A stretch of DNA of 64,000 nt from Okeania sp. SIO1I7 (GCA_010672585.1 JAAHGF010000019.1:35473-99472), one strand, 5' to 3'. Counted from the first letter of the stretch, positions 16,869 to 26,750 are shown. Notes: generated from the sequence alone by a model not told the origin. A program made the numbers and translations.

Positions 16869-19800
16869 ATGAAACGCATTGTCTTAATCGCAGGTTTTGA
16901 ATCTTTTAACACTGGTTTATACCGTCAAGCAGCTCAACTGGCAACTTCCCAATGTTCAGATTTAGATATCCAAGTATTTAGCGATCGCGCTCTTTCCCAA
17001 GAACCAGAAACTGTCGCTACTGCTCTGGAAAATGCTGATGTTTTTTTCGGCAGTCTGCTGTTTGACTACGACCAGGTGTTATGGTTGCGCGAAAGAGTAC
17101 AACATATTCCCATCCGTCTTGTTTTTGAGTCAGCACTGGAATTGATGGCATTAACAAAATTGGGAAAATTTATTATTGGCGACCAACCGAAAGGAATGCC
17201 AAAACCAGTCAAATTTATTCTCAGCAAATTTTCCAGTGGGAGAGAGGAAGACAAACTTGCAGGTTATATCAGTTTCCTGAAAACAGGTCCGAAATTACTC
17301 AAATTTGTACCAGTGAAAAAAGTGCAAGACCTCCGCAACTGGTTGATAATTTACGGTTATTGGAATGCAGGTGGTACAGAAAATGTGGCTGCCATGTGTT
17401 GGGTGTTGGCAGAAAAATATTTAGATTTAAAAGTTGGAGAAATTCCCCCACCAGTGGAAACTCCCAATATGGGTTTGCTACATCCAGACTACCAGGGTTA
17501 TTTTGAGTCTCCCAAAAAATATCTGGAATGGTATCGCCAACAGAAGCAAACTTCTCCCACTCCAGTTGTAGGAATTTTGCTCTACCGCAAACACGTCATT
17601 ACTAAACAACCATACATTCCTCAACTTATCCGTAAATTTGAAGAAGCAGGTTTAACACCTCTACCTGTATTTATTAACGGAGTCGAAGGTCATGTCGCTG
17701 TCAGAGACTGGATGACCAGCGCGTGGGAAAGTCAGAAGTCAGAAGTCAGAAGTCAGAAGTTAGATGAAAGTCAAAAGTATGATTCTGTTGCAAGTCAAAA
17801 GTTAAAAGTTAGAAGTCAGAAGTATGATTCTGTTGAAAGTCAAAAGTTAAAAGTTAAAAGGCAAAAGTTGGAAGTTAGAAGTCAGAAGTATGATTCTGTT
17901 AAACCAATACTTTCCTTATCTCCCGAAGCAGTGAAAGTTGATGCAGTGGTTTCAACTATTGGTTTTCCATTGGTGGGGGGTCCTGCGGGTTCCATGGAAG
18001 CAGGACGACAGGTGGAAGTTTCCCAACGCATCCTCACTGCGAAAAATGTACCTTATTTTGTGGCAGCACCCCTACTTATTCAAGACATCCATTCTTGGAC
18101 GCGCCAAGGTGTGGGAGGTTTGCAAAGTGTAGTTTTATATGCACTGCCAGAATTAGATGGAGCGATCGATCCTGTTCCCCTGGGTGGTTTGGTGGGAGAA
18201 GATATTTATTTAATTCCCGAAAGAGTGAAACGTCTCACGGGTAGAGTCAAAAATTGGATAAAACTGCGTCAGAAAGCGCCCGCAGAAAGAAAAATAGCTG
18301 TTATCCTCTATGGTTTTCCTCCCGGTTATGGTGCTACAGGTACAGCAGCTTTATTAAATGTGCCGCGTTCTCTCCTGAAATTCCTCCACGCTCTGAAAGA
18401 GGAAGGTTACGACGTTGGGGAAATTCCCGAAGATGGGGAAGAACTTATTCGTCAAATTAAAGAAGCAGACGAAATTTATTCTTCTTCCTCTCCCTTTAAC
18501 AAGGATAAAACCCACTCCTCTTCTTCTTCCTCCCCCCTTGGGAAGGGGGGAACGAGGGGGGATCGAAACCAAGACCTTCCGGGAATGAGGGGGGATAACA
18601 ACCAAATCAATATTAAAACCCTAGAAAAATGGTTAGGTTATCTATCAACAACTCGCATGGAAAAACAATGGGGAAATCTCACCCGCACGGGTATAAAAAC
18701 CGATGGTGAAAATTTCCATATTGGCGGAATTAAATTAGGAAATATTTGGCTAGGAGTACAACCCCCCCTGGGAATTTCTGGCGACCCCATGCGCCTAATG
18801 TTTGAAAGAGATTTAACCCCCCATCCCCAATATGCTGCTTTTTATAAATGGCTCCAAAATGAATTTCAAGCTGATGCAGTTGTTCACTTTGGAATGCACG
18901 GAACTGTGGAATGGTTGCCCGGTTCACCCTTGGGAAATACTGGCTATTCTTGGTCAGATATTCTGTTAGGAAATATGCCACATCTATATATATATGCTGC
19001 TAATAATCCTTCCGAATCTATGTTGGCAAAACGTCGGGGTTATGGAGTATTAATTTCTCATAATATTCCTCCTTATGGTCGGGCAGGTTTATATAAAGAA
19101 TTAGTCAGTTTGCGAGAATTAATTTCTGAATATCGGGAAGAACCACAAAAAAATTCGGGGTTGCGGGAACCGATTTTTAAGAAGATTATTGATACTGGTT
19201 TAAATTCAGATTGTCCGTTTGAGTATGGCAAAAAATTAGGGATTGAATTTACTCCAGAAAATGCTCGGATGTTTAGTGCAGATGTAGTTAATCCCTATTT
19301 TGTCGAAATTTACGAATATTTGCAGGTAGTAGAACAAAGATTATTTTCTTCTGGTTTGCATACTTTGGGAGAAGTTCCGAATCAGGAGGAATTAAAATCT
19401 TATTTGGAGGCTTATTTTGGGGAAGAAATCGCAGGGCTAGACTCGGATTTGGGGCACGGATATCTCGACACGGATTTGGGGCACGGATATACGGATGATA
19501 GAGTTAATAAAGACGTGGGAAATATGCGGGATTTGTTGGTGCAAAATTCTGATAAGCTAGACTCGGATTTGGGGCACGGATATACGGATTATTCTGTTAA
19601 TCAAGATGCTGTAAATATTCGGGATTTATTGATGCAAAATACTGACGAACTGACTAATCTTTTGCGCGGATTAAATGGAGAATATATTCCCGCTGCTCCA
19701 GGAGGAGATTTATTAAGAGATGGTCCGGGAGTTTTGCCAACTGGTCGAAATATTCATGCTTTAGACCCCTATCGAATGCCTTCTCCTGCTGCTTATGAAA

Positions 19801-20921
19801 GAGGACGAGAAATTGCCAATAAAATTATTAATCAACATCTGGAAGAAAATAATAATTATCCCGAAACTGTGGCAGTAATGTTATGGGGTTTAGATGCTAT
19901 TAAAACTCGCGGTGAATCAATCGGAATTTTATTAGAATTAGTAGGTGCTGAACCAGTAAAAGAAGGTACAGGTAGAATCGTTCGTTATGAATTAAAGACT
20001 TTAGCTGAAGTCGGTCATCCCCGCATCGATATTTTAGGAAATTTATCTGGAATTTTCCGAGATAGTTTTGTCAATATCATTGAATTATTAGACGATCTAT
20101 TCCAACGAGCAGCAACCGCAGACGAACCCGTAGAACAGAATTTTATCCGCAAACACGCTTTAGCACTACAAGCGCAAGGTATAGAAAATGTTTCGGCACG
20201 GTTATTTTCCAATCCCGCTGGTGATTTTGGTTCCTTAGTAAACGACCGAGTTGTCGATGGTAACTGGGAGTCAGGGGATGAGTTGGGTGATACTTGGCAA
20301 GGACGAAATGTCTTCAGTTACGGTCGTCAGGACAAAGGTCAAGCACGACCAGAAATTTTGCAAGAGTTGTTAAAAGGTTGCGATCGCATCGTGCAAGAAA
20401 TTGATTCGGTGGAGTATGGTTTGACAGATATTCAGGAATATTATGCTAATACTGGTGGGTTAAAATTAGCAGCAGAAAAACAACGGGGTAAAAAAGTAAG
20501 TGCGAGTTTCGTCGAAAGTTTCTCCAAAGATACCACCCCCCGAAAATTAGAAGACTTGTTGCGGATGGAATATCGCACGAAATTATTGAATCCAAAATGG
20601 GCAGAAGCAATGGCAAATCAAGGTAGTGGGGGAGCTTACGAGATTTCCCAACGAATGACCGCATTGATAGGTTGGGGTGGCACCGCTAATTTTGCGGATA
20701 ATTGGGTTTATGATGGTGCCGCCGACACTTATGCTTTGGATGCAGAGATGGCGCAGAAATTACGGGAGGCAAACCCAGAAGCGTTTCGGAATATTATTGG
20801 GCGGATGTTGGAAGCGAACGGACGCGGTTTTTGGCAAGCAGATGAAGAGAAGTTGGAGAAATTGCGGGAGTTGTATGAGGTAGCGGATGAGGATATTGAA
20901 GGTGTGAGTAGCTTGGGTTAA
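16869..20921 (+). CDS. chlH: Magnesium chelatase large subunit (ChlH/BchH-type paralogue) with three in-frame repeat insertions
   Basis: 1350 aa. The large subunit binds protoporphyrin IX and receives Mg2+ with ATP hydrolysis by ChlI/ChlD. The start MKRIVLIAGFESFNTGLYRQ and regions such as VHFGMHGTVEWLPGSPLGNT and LLRDGPGVLPTGRNIHALDP are typical of the CobN/Mg-chelatase family. The N-terminus differs from the main cyanobacterial ChlH and looks like the second, BchH-like paralogue, which is about 1240 aa. The extra length is explained by three insertions: residues about 288-344 (repeated SQKLKVRSQKYDSV units), about 537-577 (Ser-rich, then GKGGTRGDRNQD) and about 856-924 (three SDLGHGY units plus a duplicated segment). 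The DNA of the first two matches intergenic repeats. Frame is kept throughout, so it may be functional. ATG 16869; only a weak ribosome site. Confidence 0.88.
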   Translation: MKRIVLIAGFESFNTGLYRQAAQLATSQCSDLDIQVFSDRALSQEPETVATALENADVFFGSLLFDYDQVLWLRERVQHIPIRLVFESALELMALTKLGKFIIGDQPKGMPKPVKFILSKFSSGREEDKLAGYISFLKTGPKLLKFVPVKKVQDLRNWLIIYGYWNAGGTENVAAMCWVLAEKYLDLKVGEIPPPVETPNMGLLHPDYQGYFESPKKYLEWYRQQKQTSPTPVVGILLYRKHVITKQPYIPQLIRKFEEAGLTPLPVFINGVEGHVAVRDWMTSAWESQKSEVRSQKLDESQKYDSVASQKLKVRSQKYDSVESQKLKVKRQKLEVRSQKYDSVKPILSLSPEAVKVDAVVSTIGFPLVGGPAGSMEAGRQVEVSQRILTAKNVPYFVAAPLLIQDIHSWTRQGVGGLQSVVLYALPELDGAIDPVPLGGLVGEDIYLIPERVKRLTGRVKNWIKLRQKAPAERKIAVILYGFPPGYGATGTAALLNVPRSLLKFLHALKEEGYDVGEIPEDGEELIRQIKEADEIYSSSSPFNKDKTHSSSSSSPLGKGGTRGDRNQDLPGMRGDNNQINIKTLEKWLGYLSTTRMEKQWGNLTRTGIKTDGENFHIGGIKLGNIWLGVQPPLGISGDPMRLMFERDLTPHPQYAAFYKWLQNEFQADAVVHFGMHGTVEWLPGSPLGNTGYSWSDILLGNMPHLYIYAANNPSESMLAKRRGYGVLISHNIPPYGRAGLYKELVSLRELISEYREEPQKNSGLREPIFKKIIDTGLNSDCPFEYGKKLGIEFTPENARMFSADVVNPYFVEIYEYLQVVEQRLFSSGLHTLGEVPNQEELKSYLEAYFGEEIAGLDSDLGHGYLDTDLGHGYTDDRVNKDVGNMRDLLVQNSDKLDSDLGHGYTDYSVNQDAVNIRDLLMQNTDELTNLLRGLNGEYIPAAPGGDLLRDGPGVLPTGRNIHALDPYRMPSPAAYERGREIANKIINQHLEENNNYPETVAVMLWGLDAIKTRGESIGILLELVGAEPVKEGTGRIVRYELKTLAEVGHPRIDILGNLSGIFRDSFVNIIELLDDLFQRAATADEPVEQNFIRKHALALQAQGIENVSARLFSNPAGDFGSLVNDRVVDGNWESGDELGDTWQGRNVFSYGRQDKGQARPEILQELLKGCDRIVQEIDSVEYGLTDIQEYYANTGGLKLAAEKQRGKKVSASFVESFSKDTTPRKLEDLLRMEYRTKLLNPKWAEAMANQGSGGAYEISQRMTALIGWGGTANFADNWVYDGAADTYALDAEMAQKLREANPEAFRNIIGRMLEANGRGFWQADEEKLEKLRELYEVADEDIEGVSSLG
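17731..17900 (+). repeat. In-frame simple repeat inside chlH-like gene
   Basis: Starts as a four-fold AGAAGTC-type repeat and continues as three units of about 45 bp (GTCAGAAGTATGATTCTGTT then AAAGTCAAAAGTTAAAAGTT). The same seven-base motif is common in intergenic DNA, for example at 533-555 and 31470-31505. It encodes residues about 288-344 of the large chelatase subunit, absent from relatives as I remember them. Confidence 0.85.
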
Positions 20922-20960
20922 GCGACAGCGAACCCAACACAAACCAAGATAATGTAATCT

Positions 20961-21109
20961 CATGTCCGGATAATTAGTGATAAAAAAAAGCTTCTCTTTA
21001 CTTCTTCTTTCTTCCCTACTGACTCCTGACTTCCCCTCCTGGGAGGGGTTAGGGGTGGGTAGACTCCTGACTCCTTAGTCGTTTATTTATAACTGTTCAA
21101 CCGGACATG
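20961..21109. mobile_element. MITE family D element
   Basis: Ends CATGTCCGG and CCGGACATG bound 149 bp of CTTCTTTCTT and CTCCTGGGAGGGG simple repeats, without coding capacity. The sub-terminal TTATAACTGTTCAACCGGAC is shared with the copy at 21408-21631 and with partial copies near 3602, 24050 and 41600. Confidence 0.75.
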
Positions 21110-21118
21110 ATATAACAA

Positions 21119-21148
21119 GTAGGTTGGGTTGAGGAACGAAACCCAACA
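21119..21148. repeat. REP palindrome, inverted copy
   Basis: GTAGGTTGGGTTGAGGAACG then AAACCCAACA, the reverse orientation of the copy at 21302-21332. Together they flank about 150 bp just before the RAYT start, the arrangement of a REP pair. Confidence 0.7.
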
Positions 21149-21301
21149 AAATAGTTGACCAAATCAGAAGTAGGTAGCGCTGCGCGATATGTTTGCGGAG
21201 CATTCCGTCAGGAAAAAGTGACAGCGCAACACAACAAAAACCAAGATAATAGTTTTATTTTTGGTTAGCGATCGCACCATCTCAAAAAACAAAAATAATG
21301 A

Positions 21302-21332
21302 TGTTGGGTTTCGTAACCTCAACCCAACCTAC
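21302..21332. repeat. REP palindrome next to RAYT gene
   Basis: TGTTGGGTTTCGTAACCTCA followed by ACCCAACCTAC; inverted arms GTTGGGTT/AACCCAAC. It ends 18 bp before the RAYT ATG at 21351. Another copy is at 13967-13997. Confidence 0.7.
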
Positions 21333-21350
21333 AAAACTAATTTTAACTTT

Positions 21351-21658
21351 ATGGAATATCGTCGGGCAAAAACACCAGGAGCAACTTATTTTTTCACAGT
21401 AGTAACATCATGTTCGGACGGGTCAGTTATAATAAAATTTAAGGACTCCGGGTACCGACAGTACCAAAGAAATACTGAAATTATCAATACTTTTCTCCAA
21501 TATTTTCTATGTATTCCTCCTTTCTTCCCTCCTGAGGACTGACTTCCCCTCCCAGGAGGGGAGGGGTTAGGGGTGGGTAGACTCCTGAGGACTCACAACA
21601 GTTATTTATAAGTATTCAACCGAACATGATATAACATACAACCGCCAGAAAATACTGA
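21351..21658 (+). pseudogene. REP-associated tyrosine transposase (RAYT) remnant split by a MITE
   Basis: ATG at 21351 gives MEYRRAKTPGATYFFTVVT, the typical RAYT (TnpA_REP, IS200-like Y1) start. It is then interrupted at 21408 by a family D element. After the element, 21632-21658 resumes as TYNRQKILT, the expected next residues, then stops. The catalytic HUH and Tyr regions are missing, so the gene is dead. REP palindromes flank it upstream. Confidence 0.8.
21408..21631. mobile_element. MITE family D element inserted into the RAYT gene
   Basis: Ends TCATGTTCGG (left) and CCGAACATGATA (right). TAACA occurs directly on both sides (21403-21407 and 21632-21636), consistent with a 4-5 bp target duplication. 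The split gene reads across if the element and one copy of the duplication are removed. The interior is CTCCTGAGGACT and CTCCCAGGAGGGG simple repeats. Confidence 0.8.
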
Positions 21659-21666
21659 CATGATGA

Positions 21667-21861
21667 TTATTTTTGGTTGGGATAGTTTTTTTCATCTGTC
21701 TGAGATTGCTTTGTAGGATTTTGTTCAGTTTCTGTAGGTTGACTGGATTTCATTAAACCAGAACCATGCCACAAAAAACTGACAATCATTATTTTAGTTA
21801 ATGCATTCAACTGCTCTAACTTTTCTTTGTTCATTGGTTGATTTATATTATTAGCTTGCAT
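21667..21861 (-). CDS. Small hypothetical protein
   Basis: 64 aa: a helical part NKEKLEQLNALTKIMIVSFL then WHGSGLMKSS, and a polar Gln/Thr-rich tail. I do not recognise it. ATG at 21861 has no good ribosome site; the ATG at residue 10 is an alternative. It sits in a repeat field, so it may be spurious. Confidence 0.35.
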   Translation of the reverse strand: MQANNINQPMNKEKLEQLNALTKIMIVSFLWHGSGLMKSSQPTETEQNPTKQSQTDEKNYPNQK

Positions 21862-22024
21862 GAATTTTGAGCCGATATTTATTCTTGATAAAGATTAACA
21901 AATCTTTCAATAGATATGCTGATGAATCCGGTGAGGGTAATTACTTAATTTAGAAAATTGATTATGGAGCGATCGGCTTTTCTACCATAGAATTACAAAT
22001 AAGTATTTCAGCACACTTTGACAT

Positions 22025-22296
22025 AATTAGGGCTTGCTGAAAAAGTCTTATGGGTGAGGGTAGGAGACAGGAGACAACCCACCCCTGACCCCTCCGGTGG
22101 AGGGAAAGACAGGATAAATGGGAATAATAGAGGAGGTAGGAGGAATTATTGTCAGAGTGATTTTTCTGCCATAATCATCCCAAAATACTAGCATGCATGG
22201 GCTTTTTGAGCTGAAAACAGGCGCACTTTTTTAAACCAAAAAACGCACTTACCAATATCAGTCAATGCTTTGATATTTAATCAGCAAGCCCTAATT
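22025..22296. mobile_element. MITE family B, copy 1
   Basis: 272 bp with perfect 16-bp inverted ends AATTAGGGCTTGCTGA / TCAGCAAGCCCTAATT. The interior has a GGGTGAGGGTAGGAGACAGG block, GAAAACAGGCGCAC and a TCAATGCTTTGATATTTAA block shared with copies at 26419, 38310 and 51945. No open frame. The remaining DNA from 21862 to 22807 is AT-rich and holds nothing else I recognise. Confidence 0.9.
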
Positions 22297-22807
22297 AATT
22301 AACTACTATATTATGCTTCAGTATTAATACATAACATTTCGGATGAGAATAAAATCGACAATTCTATTTTTCCGTACTTTTACTGAAATAGCGGTGATTT
22401 ATCTTCTTGATTTCATGTGATTTATACTATAGATACTATGTGATTTAAAACACAATATAAATTTTATCTAAAAGGTAAGAAATGTAGGAATTAATATCAA
22501 ATTAACTGAGAAATTTATAGCAATCCTCTTCATAGTTTTGTAGCAAATATTCACATCATTCTAGCATTAGATAACAGGGGTAAAAATTTCATAATTTTAT
22601 CTATAAACTTAGTTTTTTTTACAAATACTGCACAAGTTTATAAATATCAGAATAAGTCAATAGTCAGTAGTTAGTATTTAGAAGAAAGTAAAGAAGAAAA
22701 ATACTCTAATTTAGACTGTGCTTAGAAAACATCTTCGCACAATCAATAGTAAGGAATTAAATTCATAAATATTTTTCTTCTTCCTTCTTCCTTCTTCCTT
22801 CCTAATA

Positions 22808-23539
22808 TTAAGAAGCAAAATATTTACCATATAAACCTGGATATCTTTCTTTTATCCAACCACCTAATCCTTTTCTTGGGTCTCCCTCAAGTTGACGTTC
22901 AAGAGCAGCAATAATACCCTCATCCATCACCTCATCTATTAAATCAAAAATAAAGATATTACAATCTTCTCCTCGTCTAGATTGAAATTTATTAGCATTC
23001 AAATCAATTCCTAAATAAAAATCTATTGCTCCCTCTGTCTCAATATCACTACCTACACCAATCATTAAAATTTTAATCTCATCTTGACTATTGATATTAG
23101 AACAAGTTTTTCCAATAACATTAATAAATTCTTTACTATCATCAATTTGACCATCAGTATAGATAATTATAAAAGCACCTTTATCATCAGTTCTATTAGA
23201 AAACCATTGAGATACTGCCTCATTTAAAGTAGGAGCAATATAAGTCGCACCGCCAGGTTTATTTTCTTTAAAAGCAGCTTGTACTTGAGCAGCATCTCTG
23301 AGATAAATAGTTTTAGTCGGTTGTTGATTTCGATTGAAAAAATATAAAGTTAACTCATCACAAATTATGCCATAATCATCATCTTGTTCGGACAGAATTT
23401 CAAATACATGACCTTGTACAGTTTCTTGAAGATATTGCCAACGATTTTTGTTTCCTGTAGTAGCATCAGATATTGTCATGGAACCACTACGGTCTATCAA
23501 AATAAAAACATCGCGATTGTAAATTTGTGGAATTGGCAT
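22808..23539 (-). CDS. VWA domain protein
   Basis: 243 aa. A single von Willebrand A domain with a complete MIDAS start (DRSGS, residues 16-20), a conserved Thr in PGGATYI and an Asp in YTDGQIDD. Start ATG 23539 is chosen over the longer frame to 23638 because AGGAGA sits seven bases upstream and the protein then begins at the domain. It likely binds a partner through a metal ion; cyanobacterial relatives are often annotated as TerY-like or stress-related. It stands alone with no tellurium genes around. Cytoplasmic: no signal peptide. Confidence 0.85.
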   Translation of the reverse strand: MPIPQIYNRDVFILIDRSGSMTISDATTGNKNRWQYLQETVQGHVFEILSEQDDDYGIICDELTLYFFNRNQQPTKTIYLRDAAQVQAAFKENKPGGATYIAPTLNEAVSQWFSNRTDDKGAFIIIYTDGQIDDSKEFINVIGKTCSNINSQDEIKILMIGVGSDIETEGAIDFYLGIDLNANKFQSRRGEDCNIFIFDLIDEVMDEGIIAALERQLEGDPRKGLGGWIKERYPGLYGKYFAS

Positions 23540-23639
23540 ATTTTTCTCCTTTGGTAAGATTAATTCAGCAGGTTTTTGATAACTTATATTTTTGCAGATA
23601 TATCTACATATTTCTAAGATTTTACCAAACTTTGCCACT

Positions 23640-25011
23640 ATAAAAGATATCAGTAAATTAATTTATTTCATCCTACGTTCATCAAAATTAACAAAACTCA
23701 AAAAGGTATTCAACAATTAATAATTAATAATTAATAATTAACAATTACCTATCCTCGAAAACGGATAGGATTGACGCACTACCGAAAATTTTTTCTTTGT
23801 CTCTTGGTAGATTGAAGGCCAGGGAGGAGACCCAAAGAGTGACAGAGCCGCTCCGCTTTTCATGTTGTGGAGCAAAACGCCATTCCACCCTAAGGGAAGC
23901 TCCGAAGATCGACCGCTTTTCTCCTTTAAAGGAGAGGCTTTAAACCTTAATTATTTGGTAAAATTTATCACAGTTGTTGAGAAAAACATAATAAAAAAAA
24001 GGAAAAGTCTTTAATTTTTTTTGACTCTAGTAATATAATATCCGGTTGAATCTTTACATCAGTTTTCGAGTCTTGGAGGTACAAAGTTTTATGCTTTTAG
24101 GGAACAGATAAAACCGGATCTGAGAGCTAGGAATGAATAATAATTATGGATTAATCTTAAACTGTTTTTTGACCCCAAAAAGGCACTTGTCTTTATATGT
24201 CAATGCTTTTAGATTAGATCGGTCACGCCCTAATTATATCATCTCCGGTAGCATTGGTATTGTATAGAGAAGGTAAGGAAGACCGAAGTTGGAAGAAGCT
24301 TTAAGAGAAGGAAAAACCTTATAGAACCCATTTGGTATCTTCATAAATATCAAGTTTTTTTAGCTAGGAGTCAGGAGACAGGAGACAGGAGACAGGAGGT
24401 AAGAGGGAAGAGAGAAGAGAGAAGAGAGAAGAGGGAAGAGGGAAGAGGGAAGAGGGAAGAGGGAAGAGGGAAGAGGGAAAAGGGAAGAGGAGAGATGTGG
24501 GTTCGTGATCATACAAAAAATTCAACACACCAACACCAAGATTTTCGGTCAAAATTGATGGGCGAAAAGACTTGACTACCATAATTATATAGACCTCAAA
24601 TGGGTTCTATATAGCGCTAGATATTTCCCCAACTTGATACACGCTCCGATACCAACGGACATGATATTATACCATGCTAGAAAAAAGAATGTTACGAATA
24701 ATAAGCATGAGAAAAAGACTTTACAGGAGGTCTCCCTTTGACAAAGCGGTGCGACCCCGCGACGACGACAGCTCGCTTGCGGAACGCGCACTCCTTTTCG
24801 GGAACGCTGACCAAGAGAGGGAATGCGCACCAAGAGAAAAATAGAATTTACTAGCTCAAAACTGGTATTGAAGCTATTCCCGTGTGACTCGGTCCTCCTG
24901 ACTTCCCCTCCTGGGAGTGGGTTGACTCCTAAGAAATAGCCTAACTATTTGTAGCAAACATTCATAAAATTGGTATTATTAATTATTAATTATTAATTAT
25001 TAATTGTTGAA
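23640..25011. other. Repeat field without genes
   Basis: Contains an inverted family A copy with a nested H element (23707-23960), a fragment of a family B right end (about 24160-24235), family D parts (about 24040, 24237-24310, 24610-24680), GGGAAGAG and GGAGACA simple repeats (24366-24490) and an A-type TAAT tail (24975-25010). Open frames here (for example 24364-24582) are low-complexity and not credible. Confidence 0.7.
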
Positions 25012-26367
25012 CTACATCCATTTCAACTGCATTAAAAAATCAGCAATTCTCTGAGCTGCACCCGGTTTACCCATTCTCTGAACCCCATTTTTAGCAATTA
25101 ATTGTAGTCGCTGTGAATCATTTAGCAGAGACTTAACTGCATCTGCAACTTCTCTGGGATGCTTGACCAAAGTCACAGAAATTCCTAAAAGACGACTTTG
25201 AGCTTCCGCAAAAGCAGAAGTGAATTGAGGGCCATTGCCAGGAATAGCGATCGCTGGTTTCCCCAGACCAACAAATTGTTCCGTAGCAGTACCTGCCATA
25301 GCAATAGCTAAATTTCCCCGATGCACAAACTCTGGAAAAGCTTGTCGGTCTAAAATCAGACTAGCATTTTTATTCTGAGAAGTTAATTTAACAGGAAACT
25401 GAATACTCCCCTTTCCAGAAAAAAAGGTTGGTACAGGACGATCGACTGGCAGTTGTAAAATACTGTTTTGAGTATCAGTTCTCATCTCTTGTTCAACCTG
25501 CCAATGATTAGACTTGAGGAGTGTAATAAAAGGTTCTAAGCTTAAGTTAGGAGCGATCGCCCCCAGAAACAAAAATTTTTGCTGTGGAAAAGTTTCGAGT
25601 AACCCTACAACCGCTTGAATCATAATTTCCCAATTCGCATAAGCTTCTGGAGAACGAGATCCAGGCAATAAAGTAATCGTCACTTGGCGCTGCATTTCTG
25701 CATCAGAATGGTCTATTGACAGCAGAGAGTTGGAAAACTCTACACCATCCATCATGGGGTTTCCCACATAATAAGCTCGAATTGACTTTTTTCTGAGTAT
25801 TTGTGCTGTTAGATCGTCTCTAGCAAGTACCGCTCTACACTTACTCCGACTCATTAACCAACATTCCCAAGGAAAGTAAACCGAACCTGACCAATGCTGA
25901 AAACTTTCTACCCAATACTTGGACGGAAGTTTCCCAGTTTCATCTCGTATCAAATATTCTGATTTAGCAGTTCCTAAAAAAGCATAAGGTGCTCCACTCA
26001 ACCAAGCAAATAATAAAGGTACAATATCACCAACTGCAAAGATAACTACTTGATGACCTAATTTAGTTTCGGAACTTACCCAATATTTTAATGCCTTGAG
26101 TTGAGTAAAGGTCATTTTTAATAAACCACCTTTGACATCTTGCCATAACTGTTGCCTATCCATATAGATAAACCCGCCAGAAGGCATTCTTTGTCGGGGA
26201 CCAATAATTGAGAGACGAGATACTTTGGTATAAGCGTATCCTTCCCCAACTATAGGTAAGGCAGCAAGACTAGGAGGAAGAGGATATTTTTGTAATTCAT
26301 GTAAAATTTGAACTGCGATCGCGTCTTCCCCATGACCATTACTAAGGCAAAGTATCTTCAAAGTCAT
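25012..26367 (-). CDS. Lipid-A-disaccharide synthase-related protein (LpxB-like)
   Basis: 451 aa, GT-B type fold. The start LKILCLSNGHGEDAIAVQIL is the hallmark of a cyanobacterial LpxB-related family of unassigned function. Later motifs match a nucleotide-sugar-binding half (MAGTATEQFVGLGKPAIAIP, then GNGPQFT). True LpxB makes lipid A disaccharide; this family differs enough that the substrate is open. No membrane helix or signal. It stands alone; the upstream region has a family B MITE from 26419. Confidence 0.8.
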   Translation of the reverse strand: MTLKILCLSNGHGEDAIAVQILHELQKYPLPPSLAALPIVGEGYAYTKVSRLSIIGPRQRMPSGGFIYMDRQQLWQDVKGGLLKMTFTQLKALKYWVSSETKLGHQVVIFAVGDIVPLLFAWLSGAPYAFLGTAKSEYLIRDETGKLPSKYWVESFQHWSGSVYFPWECWLMSRSKCRAVLARDDLTAQILRKKSIRAYYVGNPMMDGVEFSNSLLSIDHSDAEMQRQVTITLLPGSRSPEAYANWEIMIQAVVGLLETFPQQKFLFLGAIAPNLSLEPFITLLKSNHWQVEQEMRTDTQNSILQLPVDRPVPTFFSGKGSIQFPVKLTSQNKNASLILDRQAFPEFVHRGNLAIAMAGTATEQFVGLGKPAIAIPGNGPQFTSAFAEAQSRLLGISVTLVKHPREVADAVKSLLNDSQRLQLIAKNGVQRMGKPGAAQRIADFLMQLKWM

Positions 26368-26418
26368 AATTAAAATTCGGCGTTGCTGAATTAGTATATG
26401 ATATTAATCTTAATTACT

Positions 26419-26750
26419 TAGGGTTTGCGCTTCACTCGTCTTATGGGTGAGGGTAGGAGACAACCCACCCGCGGGGCCCGACCAACCCACCCCTCGCCCC
26501 TCCCCCGACCGTGGAGGGGAGGGGAAGACAACCCACCCCTCGCCCCTCCCCCTCCCAGGAGGGGAGAAAAGGGTCGGGAGCGAGGAGGTAGGAGCGGGCG
26601 TTTTGTCCCAAGATTGTTCTGCCCAACTATGCGCCTAAAATACGCTCCTAGCATGAGCATCAATAGCTGAAAACCAGGCACTGCAATTCGACCCCAAAAA
26701 GGCTAAAATCTTTATCTGTAAATACTTTTAGATTTAATCAGCAAGCCCTA
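26419..26750. mobile_element. MITE family B, copy 2
   Basis: Ends TAGGGTTTGC and GCAAGCCCTA bound about 332 bp. Shared interior: TCTTATGGGTGAGGGTAGGA, GACCCCAAAAAGGC and TACTTTTAGATTTAATCAGC. The core is a CCCACCCCTCGCCCCTCCCC repeat array, source of spurious open frames on both strands. Confidence 0.85.

Noticed and set aside
24364-24582. 72-aa open frame
   Set aside because: Encodes only Ser/Leu/Pro runs from a GGGAAGAG simple repeat.
26418-26681. Overlapping open frames on both strands
   Set aside because: All are translations of the C/G-rich repeats within MITE B copy 2.
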